Source: Verticillium longisporum (Eukaryota > Ascomycota > Sordariomycetes > Glomerellales > Plectosphaerellaceae). From it: a DNA stretch of 64,000 bases. The notes under the pieces are model-generated. The model made no database searches. It was not told where the DNA came from and saw only the letters and a program-made list of their open reading frames with translations. Position numbers and translations under genes: made by a program. Positions 39,305-49,509 of the stretch are shown piece by piece (the first letter of the stretch is position 1; each line of letters starts with the position of its first letter). The stretch spans positions 186,001 through 250,000 of the forward strand of contig JAETXT010000002.1 in the NCBI GenBank assembly GCA_019188255.1, in the 5' to 3' direction.

Positions 39305-39591
39305 TGTTGAACCAATATTAGGGGGTTCCCTAGGGCAGTGATCTCGGTAGGGGATCACCGATATGGTGATCACCGTGGCTGGGATTCACAGCTCTCAGGA
39401 GCACGTGAATCACAGCTTACGTGATCGGTGAATCAGATGGGTATATCTGACTCACGTAGGTAGTGGTAATTCAGAGAGAGATCATCAACTACATCACAAG
39501 ACTTATATCACCTACCCTACCTATTCAGAGCTCTCAGGCACAGCCAAAGCAATGAAACGGGGTTCACATAAGCAGTGAAGCCCTCTCAACA
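39305..39591 (+). repeat. 5' LTR of Copia copy C
   Basis: 287 bp with termini TGTTGA and TCAACA. It is rich in short inverted repeats such as GATCACC/GGTGATC (39353-39371). It must contain the promoter and the polyadenylation signal of the family. Confidence 0.95.
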
Positions 39592-39604
39592 CTGATCAGT
39601 GTTG
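39587..39604. repeat. 18-bp perfect palindrome across the LTR/internal junction
   Basis: CAACACTGATCAGTGTTG spans the last five LTR bases and the first 13 internal bases, exactly where a primer-binding site is expected. I do not recognise a tRNA 3' end in the bases after the LTR. Confidence 0.8.
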
Positions 39605-39934
39605 CGTTCAACGTAACACAGAACAGCTAGAGCTGGAAAAGTCAGGATCGATCCCACGGATAGCAAATTCGCTGTGCGTGAGCTCATCGGTTACACTTTA
39701 CAAGTGATCGCAAGAGCACCGTTTGCTTTGAGTACTTCAGGACTCTTGTGAGAGCTTGGTAGCAGGGAAATCCCCTGTTACGTGATCTGTAGGAGCACCG
39801 TCTGCTTCGAGTACCTCAGGACTCCTACGCCCAAGATCACCACCTAGGCTATATTGCTAGCCACCAAACCCGACAAACGAAGCTCTACGGAACAGTCAAT
39901 CAGCCGTAGCAGAGCTTCAACAAAATCAGCGACA

Positions 39935-42900
39935 ATGAGCTCCTCGGATCACGGCAATAGCTCCGTGACAGAGCCAGAGAGCGCTGAAAAGATGCAAGAG
40001 GAGTTCGACGGCATTCTGGAAGAACTCGGCATATCACGCCTAACGCAGAAGGTCAGGAAGGGTCTCGATATTGACTTCATCGTTAATGGAGCAGAATCAC
40101 GGTTCCCTGGATCACTGGATTCGGCATCCGCAGATCTCAAGAGCGCCTGGATCCTTAAGGCAATGAGCGCATACGGGACCATGAAGGGAGTTCACCTCCT
40201 GGAGGCGTTTATCGAAGACTTCCAGGGCTGGACCGAAGAGGACTTTGACTCCTGCAATACAACGATCACTCGAGCGCTGAAGGTGTATCTAGCAGAGCGC
40301 GGGATCCCTCTTCCAGGAGCAGCAAACGCTAAGACGTCGAAGAGACTAGTCCCAATGCTTTCATGGGAAGAGATGCCCGACGCGACGGAGTCGATCACTG
40401 CCGACCGGGATTCAGTGCTCCAAAGAGCAGAGGAACAGCGAGACCAGTGGGACGACGAGCAGCAACCCACGGGGAACGCCCAGCTATCCCAAATCCGAAA
40501 ACTACGAACGGGGAGGACAGATCCCCGACAGCCCCTGGTTCCAGGGTTGTCTGATCAACGGAGCAGGCAATCCAGCCAACGAGAGATCACGCCTCAATCG
40601 CGAAGAAATGAGACCCCACCCCCAAATGTCACCCAGAACCCACCAGCTTGGTACCATGCTCTGCCGCCACACGAATCGGTGAATTCACCGATCGACGGAG
40701 CTGTAATCAAGCAATTCGCATCGCTCTGGAACAAGGAGAGCAATTACTCTGGGGAGACATACGATATCCTTGACGATAAAATGCGTATCTTCACGGACGT
40801 TTGCGAACTGCTGCAAATCCGCTATACGCAGCTCCACGCGCTCTTCCCGAGTATACTTTCAGGGCGCGCGCAAACTTTCTTCCTAGAGCACATGAACCGG
40901 AGCATGGGACTCCGTCAAATGTACCTAGCGATCAAACAACAGTTCGATTCGGAGATCAACAGAGCACAGTATCATACAGACTGGAGCTCGATGACGTTCC
41001 ACTCTATAGCGGCAGAAGCTGATAACGCAGGAAAGCCGCGAATGGAAGTTCTCCAGATCCTTCTGGATAGGCTTCAGCGGTGCCAGAGAGCACTTGGCCC
41101 TGCGTTCAAGGAAGAGACTCATCTCTATGTGAACACTCTGAGGGCGGTTCAAGGCGTCCCAGAGCTGAAGATTGCACTAGCAAGGCCGGAGCGATCTTTC
41201 AATGCGCTATCCGCACAGCTCAAGAGCACACTGAAGGTGGAGGAGAACACCAGAACGCCTGGGCACTTCTACACCGACAGACGTTATGGGAGCGGATATC
41301 GCCAAGCCAGTGGAAGGGGAGATCGCAGAGAGCAGTCGGTACGCAGAACCAATGATCGTCAGCCATCCAGAATTCGCAAATGCTGGATATGCTCTAAACG
41401 AGACTGCAGATCGACGAAGCACTCTCCCGAGGAGCAACAACGTTCGAAAGAGCAGTGGAAACGCATGAAGGAAGCGCGTGGGGATCAGCGGAAGGGATAC
41501 CGTCAGTTTTTAACAGCAATGGAACCTGCTGAGAGCTCGGAATCAGACAATCCCACTTCCGATGAGCTGGGAGCAGACGATGCCTTTGGGTCTGATCCCG
41601 AGAGCGAACTGATGAATGCCCATACTGCACACTTCCTAGCAAATGAGTCGTTCCAACACAGAATCAGGGGGAGCAGTCCGAAGGCTGAAATGACAGCTCC
41701 GATAGAGCAGCTCTTCACCCAGTATCAGATCAACAGCACTTCCACGTGGTACGGCATCATCCCTGATACAGGCGCGGCATCAGTTTCCACAGCAGGAGCT
41801 TCACAAACAAGGGCCCTAATAGCCCTAATACCAAGCCTAACAGTCAACAAGCAGGGAATAGGGGCCAGAGTGAGATTCGGAGCAGGAAATCCCATTTCCA
41901 CGACGGAGGAGATCACTGTTCCAACGCCAATTGGGAGAATCACGTTCCATATCGTCCCAACGGATACCCCATTCCTGCTTTGCATCAAGGATATGGACGA
42001 TCTCGGAGTCTACCTAGACAACACGCGTAACGAGCTGGTAAAGCGCGTTGGGGAGATCCAGGAGCGTACGCCCATTTTTCGCAAATGGGGCCACCCATGG
42101 TTCTTCCTGGATACGAAGACCCATACCAGCTCCGGGATCACATACATGATGGGGACAGAGAGCGATAGAGCAGCGTTTCTGACAGAAGCAGAGCTCCGAC
42201 GCATTCACAAGCGGTTCGGTCACCCATCTGTAGAGAAGCTATGGAACCTGCTCCAGAGAGCAGACCAGGACATGAATCGGGACGCTCTGGAGCTGATAAA
42301 CCACTTCTGCCACCATTGTCAGATCAAAGGGAAGTCCCCGCAACGCTTCAAGTTTGCCCTGAGGTCAGATATCGACTTCAATTACGAGATTTTGGTCGAT
42401 ATTATGCACTTGGATGGAAAGCCCGTTCTTCATGTGATCGACGCGAGCACAGGATTCCAGTCCGCAACTTTCATTCCCAATTTCACAGCTCGCGCGACGT
42501 GGGAAGCTCTCAAGAGGTGCTGGTTGGATACATACCTTGGGCCTCCAGACGTCGTAACTGTTGACGCTGGAACGAACTTTGCCTCCGCAGAGTTCAGGGC
42601 AGAGGCACGCCTCCTAGGCATGACCTGCCATCAGATCCCTGTAGAGGCCCATTGGTCAATCGGCAAGGTTGAGAGCTACCATAAGCCGATACGCAGAGCG
42701 TACGAGATCTTGAAGGCAGAGTCTCGCGACACGAGCCTAGAATCGCTGCTTCAAGGAGCTGTGAAGGCGGTAAACGACACCGCTGGGCCCAACGGATTAG
42801 TGCCTACACTGCTCGTATTCGGGGCGATGCCCAGGATCACCGCCAACTCAGCGCCCACCGCGACCCAGGCGCAGCGCGCCGAAGCGGTCAATAAGGCGAT

Positions 42901-45091
42901 GGCGGAGCTTCGGCGAATGGTCGCCAAGCGGAAGGTCAATGACGCTCTCAATACCCGTAACGGACCAGATACCAAGCAGTTGCTGCCGAGATCGCTGGAG
43001 CTGGGAAGCGACGTTCTTGTGTTCCGAGAGCGGGAGAAATGGACCGGTCCCTACAAGGTCATATCGGTTTCTGACACGGCGGTCACGGTCGAAATGGTTA
43101 ACGGCCCAACGGAGTTCAGAGGAACACACGTTAAGCCGTACAACAGATCGCCGGATCAGCAGGCTGGGGAGACAATAGTGGTTCGAACTCCAGAGACCCC
43201 AGAACCATTTGAGTACCCAGAGCCAATTCTACCACGACGACGCGGGAGACCCAGGAAGTCAACAAACGCCACGAATCTGTTACAGGCGGCTTTCACGGAT
43301 CGCAAGAGCAGTGCGACCGGGACTTCACAGATCGAGCGCCAATTCATTGTCAAAAGGGAACAGCAGGGGTACGACCTAGCTGTTCAACTACGCAATGAAG
43401 GCAGAATAACGACCCCTGGGAAGCCATTTGAACAGTCCGACTGGGAGGAAATCGACTCACTCCTGGCAGCTGGAGTGATCGTGCCGATCAGGAGATCCGC
43501 GTTTCCCAGTGCTAAGATCTTTGGATGCCGGCTTGTAAGAGAGGTGAAAGGCCTCCCTCAAGCCCCATATGAGAAGTCAAGACTGGTGGTTCAGGGACAC
43601 AGTGACTGGGAGAAGACAACCCTGCTAACGCAGTCGCCCACGATCATGCGCTGTAGCCAACGACTGATCCTAGCGATCACCCCAACGCTACAGCAACGTG
43701 GCCACCAGTTGATGCTCCGTGATATCAGTCAAGCCTACACCCAGAGCGCTACAGATCTGTTACGCAACGTTCTCCTGCGCGTTCCCAAGGAGCTACAGCA
43801 TAGATACCCCGACGGAATCGTCTTCCACGTTGTGAAGCCGCTCCATGGCATCGCAGAGTCAGGTCTCCATTGGTTTGTAACCTATCAGCGCCACCACAGA
43901 GAGCGCCTAAACGCCGTTCCAACGGGCTACGATCCGTGTTTGCTTCTAACCAGAGCTGGAGAGAGCTTTGGACTGGTCGGAATGCAGACTGACGACACCC
44001 TCAACCTCGGAGAGCCCGCGTTCATACAAAAGGAACAAACAGAGCTCGAAAGCGCTGGCTTCCGGGCAAAGCCTGCTTCCGTCCTTAACGCAGGATCTGA
44101 CGGCGTCTTCAACGGCTGTATCATCAAAGTTGGAACTGAAGATCTCACGATTCAACAGAAAGGCCAAGGTGATCGCCTAGAGCTGGTAACCCCAGGGACA
44201 GCGAGCTCAGAGCAGGAATACATCGCCCAGAGAGCTCGCGGTGCCTATATTGCTTCAACCTGTCAACCAGAGGCAGCCTTCGATTTCTCTGTTGCAGCCC
44301 AAGCCAAGAACCCACAGGAGGACGACTTTGAACGGCTCAACAAACGCATACAATGGCAGATCGCCAACGCAGGCCGTGGCCTGAATTACGTGCGCCTGGA
44401 TCTCTCAACGGCCCAACTTTACGTATTTGTTGACGGCTCCTTCGCCAACAATAAGGACCTAAGTTCACAGATCGGATTCGTTGTCCTCCTTGGTAACGAA
44501 CGTTCCTGCGATCAGGAGAACGCCTTCACGGTGCGCGGCAATATCCTCCATTGGCAATCCATTAAGTGTAAACGGGTTACGCGTTCAGTTCTGGCTAGCG
44601 AGATCTATGGGATGGTTAGCGGCTTCGACGCGGCTTATGTCCTTAAACAGACGCTCCAAAAGATCTGTAAACGCTTAGAACTGCCGCTCCCACGGATGGT
44701 TATCTGCACCGACAGCTACTCGCTCTACCAATGCCTGGTTCAACTGAGCGCGACAGCAGAGAAACGCCTAATGATAGATCTCATGGCGTTACGGCAAAGC
44801 TACGAAGAACGCGAAGTCGACGAAATTCGTTGGATCGCCGGAGGCGATAACCCTGCAGATTCAATGACCAAGGGAGCGCCAAACCAGGCACTGGAAGCGC
44901 TAGTGAGCTCTAACGAAGTCACAATCAGGATTGAAGGATGGGTCAAACGTCAAGAAAAGAACAGTCAGGGGGCAAAGGCAATTGATATTAGCAAAAATGC
45001 AGCAAAGCCTAAAAACGAGCACCCCAGAAGCAAAAACGACGACCCCGCGATCAGCAAAACAGCAAAGCAACCGCTCCGCAAAGCGGACTAG
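39935..45091 (+). CDS. Copia gag-pol polyprotein (protease, integrase, reverse transcriptase, RNase H)
   Basis: One uninterrupted frame of 1718 residues from ATG at 39935. The frame is open upstream to 39854, but without an ATG. Gag is followed by a knuckle C483-X2-C486-X4-C491-X4-H496, with the last two ligands in the reverse of the usual order. The aspartic protease has DTG at D611. The integrase has an HHCC zinc domain (H758, H763, C792, C795), a catalytic D822, D877, E913 (D,D35E) and then WTGPYKVI near 1035, like the GPY/F module known mostly from Ty3/Gypsy integrases. Reverse transcriptase has D1263 in RDISQAY and QTDD at 1351-1354 in place of YVDD. RNase H has D1500, E1556, D1593 and D1642. 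The order PR-IN-RT-RH is Ty1/Copia. Gag and pol share one frame with no visible frameshift site, so protein ratios must be set another way. Confidence 0.96.
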   Translation: MSSSDHGNSSVTEPESAEKMQEEFDGILEELGISRLTQKVRKGLDIDFIVNGAESRFPGSLDSASADLKSAWILKAMSAYGTMKGVHLLEAFIEDFQGWTEEDFDSCNTTITRALKVYLAERGIPLPGAANAKTSKRLVPMLSWEEMPDATESITADRDSVLQRAEEQRDQWDDEQQPTGNAQLSQIRKLRTGRTDPRQPLVPGLSDQRSRQSSQREITPQSRRNETPPPNVTQNPPAWYHALPPHESVNSPIDGAVIKQFASLWNKESNYSGETYDILDDKMRIFTDVCELLQIRYTQLHALFPSILSGRAQTFFLEHMNRSMGLRQMYLAIKQQFDSEINRAQYHTDWSSMTFHSIAAEADNAGKPRMEVLQILLDRLQRCQRALGPAFKEETHLYVNTLRAVQGVPELKIALARPERSFNALSAQLKSTLKVEENTRTPGHFYTDRRYGSGYRQASGRGDRREQSVRRTNDRQPSRIRKCWICSKRDCRSTKHSPEEQQRSKEQWKRMKEARGDQRKGYRQFLTAMEPAESSESDNPTSDELGADDAFGSDPESELMNAHTAHFLANESFQHRIRGSSPKAEMTAPIEQLFTQYQINSTSTWYGIIPDTGAASVSTAGASQTRALIALIPSLTVNKQGIGARVRFGAGNPISTTEEITVPTPIGRITFHIVPTDTPFLLCIKDMDDLGVYLDNTRNELVKRVGEIQERTPIFRKWGHPWFFLDTKTHTSSGITYMMGTESDRAAFLTEAELRRIHKRFGHPSVEKLWNLLQRADQDMNRDALELINHFCHHCQIKGKSPQRFKFALRSDIDFNYEILVDIMHLDGKPVLHVIDASTGFQSATFIPNFTARATWEALKRCWLDTYLGPPDVVTVDAGTNFASAEFRAEARLLGMTCHQIPVEAHWSIGKVESYHKPIRRAYEILKAESRDTSLESLLQGAVKAVNDTAGPNGLVPTLLVFGAMPRITANSAPTATQAQRAEAVNKAMAELRRMVAKRKVNDALNTRNGPDTKQLLPRSLELGSDVLVFREREKWTGPYKVISVSDTAVTVEMVNGPTEFRGTHVKPYNRSPDQQAGETIVVRTPETPEPFEYPEPILPRRRGRPRKSTNATNLLQAAFTDRKSSATGTSQIERQFIVKREQQGYDLAVQLRNEGRITTPGKPFEQSDWEEIDSLLAAGVIVPIRRSAFPSAKIFGCRLVREVKGLPQAPYEKSRLVVQGHSDWEKTTLLTQSPTIMRCSQRLILAITPTLQQRGHQLMLRDISQAYTQSATDLLRNVLLRVPKELQHRYPDGIVFHVVKPLHGIAESGLHWFVTYQRHHRERLNAVPTGYDPCLLLTRAGESFGLVGMQTDDTLNLGEPAFIQKEQTELESAGFRAKPASVLNAGSDGVFNGCIIKVGTEDLTIQQKGQGDRLELVTPGTASSEQEYIAQRARGAYIASTCQPEAAFDFSVAAQAKNPQEDDFERLNKRIQWQIANAGRGLNYVRLDLSTAQLYVFVDGSFANNKDLSSQIGFVVLLGNERSCDQENAFTVRGNILHWQSIKCKRVTRSVLASEIYGMVSGFDAAYVLKQTLQKICKRLELPLPRMVICTDSYSLYQCLVQLSATAEKRLMIDLMALRQSYEEREVDEIRWIAGGDNPADSMTKGAPNQALEALVSSNEVTIRIEGWVKRQEKNSQGAKAIDISKNAAKPKNEHPRSKNDDPAISKTAKQPLRKAD

Positions 45092-45280
45092 GCCTCGGAA
45101 TCCGAAGAATCCGAGTTTGACTGCTCTGGCGAGTCCCACCAGAGGCAGTCAAAGAGCCGCAGAGCTGCGGCCCGCCCAGCCGCCTTGCGGTCGGCATTAC
45201 AAAGACCATCGAGGTCCTTGTTGGGGTCGTCACCCCCTTCGCCTCCTCCTCCTCGGCGATCGTCAGCATGCCCTTCACGA
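45088..45280 (-). pseudogene. Truncated antisense frame in Copia copy C
   Basis: Minus-strand remains of the antisense frame seen in copies A and B. The segment KGMLTIAEEEEAKG is in one frame and DPNKDLDGLCNAD...DSSDSEA in the next, separated by a one-base loss in GAAGGGGGT (about 45230). The TAG stop at 45088-45090 overlaps the pol TAG at 45089-45091 through the palindrome CTAG. The 5' two thirds are missing because of the 1.06-kb deletion, so this copy should make no full antisense product. Confidence 0.55.
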
Positions 45281-45452
45281 CGGCACGCCACTTTTCCTTA
45301 TCCTATTCATTGTTCTCCTACTGTTAATTGTTCACTTTAAGGCTGGAAGAGCAGATCTAACGCGCCGAAGACTGGAGATTGGAAGCGCGTTGGAGCGGCT
45401 ATCGACCCTAGCGACAGCTCCCAATATTGGTTCTCACGGCTGTTCTATCCAC

Positions 45453-45469
45453 AAAGAAAAGAGAGCCAG
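45453..45469 (+). promoter_or_regulatory. Polypurine tract of Copia copy C
   Basis: AAAGAAAAGAGAGCCAG lies directly before the 3' LTR, as expected for the plus-strand priming site. The tract is also present, mutated, in copies A and B. Confidence 0.75.
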
Positions 45470-45755
45470 TGTTGAACCAATATTAGGGGTTCCCTAGGGC
45501 AGTGATCTCGGTAGGGGATCACCGATATGGTGATCACCGTGGCTGGGATTCACAGCTCTCAGGAGCACGTGAATCACAGCTTACGTGATCGGTGAATCAG
45601 ATGGGTATATCTGACTCACGTAGGTAGTGGTAATTCAGAGAGAGATCATCAACTACATCACAAGACTTATATCACCTACCCTACCTATTCAGAGCTCTCA
45701 GGCACAGCCAAAGCAATGAAACGGGGTTCACATAAGCAGTGAAGCCCTCTCAACA
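45470..45755 (+). repeat. 3' LTR of Copia copy C
   Basis: 286 bp, identical to the 5' LTR except for one missing G in the run after ATTA. Confidence 0.95.
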
Positions 45756-47948
45756 ATATTTATATTAAGGATAATATTATATTAAATAGAAATACTATTA
45801 ATCTAATATTAAATAAAGAGCTATTTTATTAGAGCTATTATTTTAGCTTTTAAACTATTCCCCTTAATTCTATATTAGAACGATTTATTTACTAAGAAAT
45901 ATATAATATAAGTATTTATTAATTTATTCTTAGGATTAAATTTAAAAGTATTATCTATTCCTAGCTTATTAGAAATAGAATTATCTAATTCCGAGCTCTT
46001 AATAGGTTCTATTACTATTAAAAACTAATAATATCCCTTCTATTAATCCCTATATACTTCCTATATATATTTCTATTATTCTTTTAAATATTATTATTCC
46101 TTAGAAGAGTATTTCGTCGATCTATAATCTAATTTAGAATATATCTAGTATTTACGAATTCTAGATAATTAATAATTATTAATTCTATATATTAACTATT
46201 CTCTATAATCTCCCCTTCTATTAGCCTAATAATATCCGCTCCTATAATATCTATTAATATAGAAGTACCTAAGCGTCCTAATATTCTCCTCTATTATTAA
46301 TATACTCTTAAGCTATATAGATAGTATATTAAAAGATCGCTCTAGTCTTATTAATATAATCTTTAGCTCTAGGATACTTTAAATTACTTTTAGAGTATTT
46401 ATATAAAGATAAGTCTCTTCCTTAAACGTAGAGCTAAGTATTCTCTAGTATTATTAAAGCTTATCTAGAAAGATCTAGAGAACTTCTATTTATAGCTTTC
46501 CTATATTATTAGCTTCTATTATTATAAAGTAGAATATTATTAAACTCTAATCTATATAATATTATATTCTATTAATCTCTAAATTAAACTATTATTTAAT
46601 CGCTAAATAACTATATTTAATAGAGTCCTATATTCTAGTTTATATATTCTAGGAAGAAAGTTTATATATACTTTAAAAGTATATTTAGGAAGAATATATA
46701 GAGCTATATATAATAGATTTATAGTAGTTCGTAAACGTCTATAAAGATATATATTTTATTATTAAGGATATTATATATCTCCTTAGAATAATTACTCTCT
46801 TTATTCTAGAATAATACGAGTTATTTAACTAATTATAGCTCTATTAATTAATAAATTTATTAATTTATATAATAATAGAATATAATATTAAATTAATAGG
46901 TTCTAAGTACTATTTAGAGGTAAAGTCTTATTTCTTCTTAATTAAAGTATAATCTCTTATTAGCTAGATTACCTACTCTATTAATTTAAATAACCTTAGA
47001 ATTAGGGGCTATTAGGGATCTATCCTCTTTATTTATAGTTTTCGGATTTAGGATAATTAAACGTTCTTTATAGATTATTATTTATCGTCCTATTAATCTC
47101 CCTATTCCTCTACTCTTTAGAATACTAAATCCTAATTAATAATAATCGATTTTATTATATTAAATATCTCTTCCTATAAAAGTATTAGGATTAATATTTT
47201 CAATATCTTAACGTTTATTACTCTTAGAAGAGGGATCCTATACTCTATTAGATATACCTTTAGCGTTTAAATAATTATTATATTATAAGAATTAAAGTCC
47301 TCTTTAATCTAGTTTTAGAAATCTTTAATAAACGTTTCTAGGAAGTAAACTCCTTTTATAATCCTATATATATTTATTATTTTAAGGATCTAAGTACTCT
47401 TAAGATCTATAGATATTAAATCTAATAATATAGGGAACTATAATTCTATTCTATTAATAATAAAGTTAATATTAAGACTTTTCTTAACCTTCTATATTAA
47501 ATATAATATACTAAGTTCTTCTAGAATACTATTAAACTCTTATTATATCTTTTTAGCGCTCTCTAGCTCTATTATAGAGCTATTACTATAATCCGAGGAG
47601 CTTATTATCGTTAATTTTATTAAAACTCTATTATAATTAATTAATTATTCTATAGAGCTTCGTTTATTAAGGTTAATAGCTAATAATATAGCCTAGATAA
47701 TAATCTTAAATATAGGAATCCTAAGATACTCGAAGTAGACGGTACTCCTATAGATTATATAATAGAGGGTTTCTCTATTATTAAGCTCTTATAAGAGTCC
47801 TAAAATATTTAAAGTAAATAATACTCTTACGATTACTTATAAAGCGTAATCGATAAGCTTATATATAATAAATTTACTATTTATAGGATCGATTTTAACT
47901 TCTCTAGCTCTAGTTATTCTATATTATATTAAATGTAATACTAATTAG

Positions 47949-48238
47949 TATTAAGAGGGCTTTATTATTTATATAAACCCTAATTTATTACTTTAGCTAT
48001 ATCTAAGAGCTCTAAAATAGGTAGGGTAGGTAATATAAGACTTATAATAATTATTAATACTCTCTCTCTAAATTACTATTATTTACGTAAATTAGATATA
48101 TCTATCTAATTTACCGATTATGTAAGCTATAAATTACGTACTCCTAAGAGCTATAAATCCTAGCCCTAGTAATTACTATATTAATAAATCCTATATAGTA
48201 ATTACTAATCTAAGTAATCCCTTAATATTAGTTTAATA
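47949..48238 (-). repeat. 5' LTR of Copia copy B
   Basis: Partner of 34232-34521. More heavily mutated than that LTR at several sites (for example CTAGTAATTACTATATTAA). Confidence 0.88.
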
Positions 48239-48243
48239 ATTTA

Positions 48244-49509
48244 AGTATTATAGATTATTTCTATTATCTATAATATTAAGTATTAAATTAATAGCTAGAA
48301 ATACCCTTATTATTAAGCTATTTTCGACGATTTCGCTAATTATAGAGTTTTCTATTATATTACTATTTACTTAATTAAGTTAATATAATTAATATCTTTT
48401 ATAGGAATAATAGGAATAATAGGAATAGCTATTTATATAGCTATTATAAAGGCCTCTAATTATAATATTACCTTCTAAATAGCTATTCTACTTCCTTCTT
48501 ATATAGAGGAGAATATTCTTATTTATATACTATATATAAATTTACTATAAGAGACGAGGGAATACGATTTTAAAAGCATTTTTAAGCTTCTAATCGAAAT
48601 CCGTAATTATAATACTAAGGGCCTTAATATTCTCCTTCTCTATTACCTCCTTTATATAAGTAATTACCTATATATATATATTAATACTCTTATTAGAAAG
48701 GAGTATAAAATAGTAATTAAATTACATATAAATTACTATTACTTTATTTACTTAGAGGAGAAGTATTTTATAGTAATTTATTTATAGTTTTTAATTAAAA
48801 GGAGGCTATTTAATAGATTATAGATAAGGCCTTAGGGTATAGATAACTCGCTTAATATATAGAATCTATTAATAAGAGGTCGGCGTTCTACTTCTATAAT
48901 TAATTATACTAAGAATAGGTCTAGAAGATATAGTCGATCTTTTATATAATAGGATTATAATATATAATATAATAGTATATATCTTTATTCTATTCGAGAT
49001 CGTTAATAAAGAGTTAAATAGGAGAATAATAGCCTTATTAAGCCCTCTATAGCTAATTCCGCTAATTCCTTATATCTATACTAGAAAGGAGGATATTTTA
49101 GCCCTTATCTATATATTCCCTAATAATCTACTAAATAATTTACTTATTAATTAATTAACCGATTAATATAAAAGTATTAATATAATTTATAATATTAGGA
49201 TTATAAAATACCCTCTAAATTATAAACGATACCCTAATTCCTATTTCTATAATAATAGAGTAATTATAATAATTATCTAATAAGATAAGTATATATCTCT
49301 ATTAGCTATTTACCTCCTCGAGAGTTCCTTATTATAGGTAGTTAATTTTAGAGGAAGGCTTTTACTAGAGACCCTTCGATATAGAGGGTCTAGCCTTCCC
49401 TTAATTATAGAGGAGCTTTATCTATATTATTAGCCCGCTCTTAATTCTATTAATCTTCTTCTAGATCTATTCTATAATTAATCTATATCCTTAATAAATA
49501 TAATAATTA
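48244..49509. repeat. RIP-degraded interior of the inner Mutator-like element, right part
   Basis: AT-rich, no readable frame. It is contiguous with the region left of 34227 once Copia B is removed. Confidence 0.45.

Larger units (their letters stand above)
39305..45755 (+). mobile_element. Young, intact Copia (Ty1-type) LTR retrotransposon copy C
   Basis: A 6451-bp element with LTRs 39305-39591 and 45470-45755 that differ only by one G in a G run. The flanking duplication is ATATT (39300-39304 and 45756-45760). Comparison with copy A around 19420-19440 confirms the empty site in B. Base composition is normal and the coding sequence is uninterrupted, so it arrived after B was mutated and has escaped RIP. 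It lies opposite to B. Relative to A and B it lacks about 1.06 kb between the pol stop and the 3' LTR. The junction falls at a short shared GATAAGGAAAAG-like sequence. Confidence 0.97.
34232..48238 (-). mobile_element. Copia retrotransposon copy B, RIP-ruined, split by copy C
   Basis: Reverse-oriented sibling of copy A. LTRs are 34232-34521 and 47949-48238. The target duplication ATTTA is at 34227-34231 and 48239-48243. Removing the copy C insertion and its duplication leaves about 7.55 kb, matching A. The interior aligns to A base by base with independent C-to-T and G-to-A changes. Confidence 0.9.

Noticed and set aside
39854..39934. Upstream start of the Copia polyprotein
   Set aside because: The frame is open from 39854 but begins with TTG and has no ATG until 39935.
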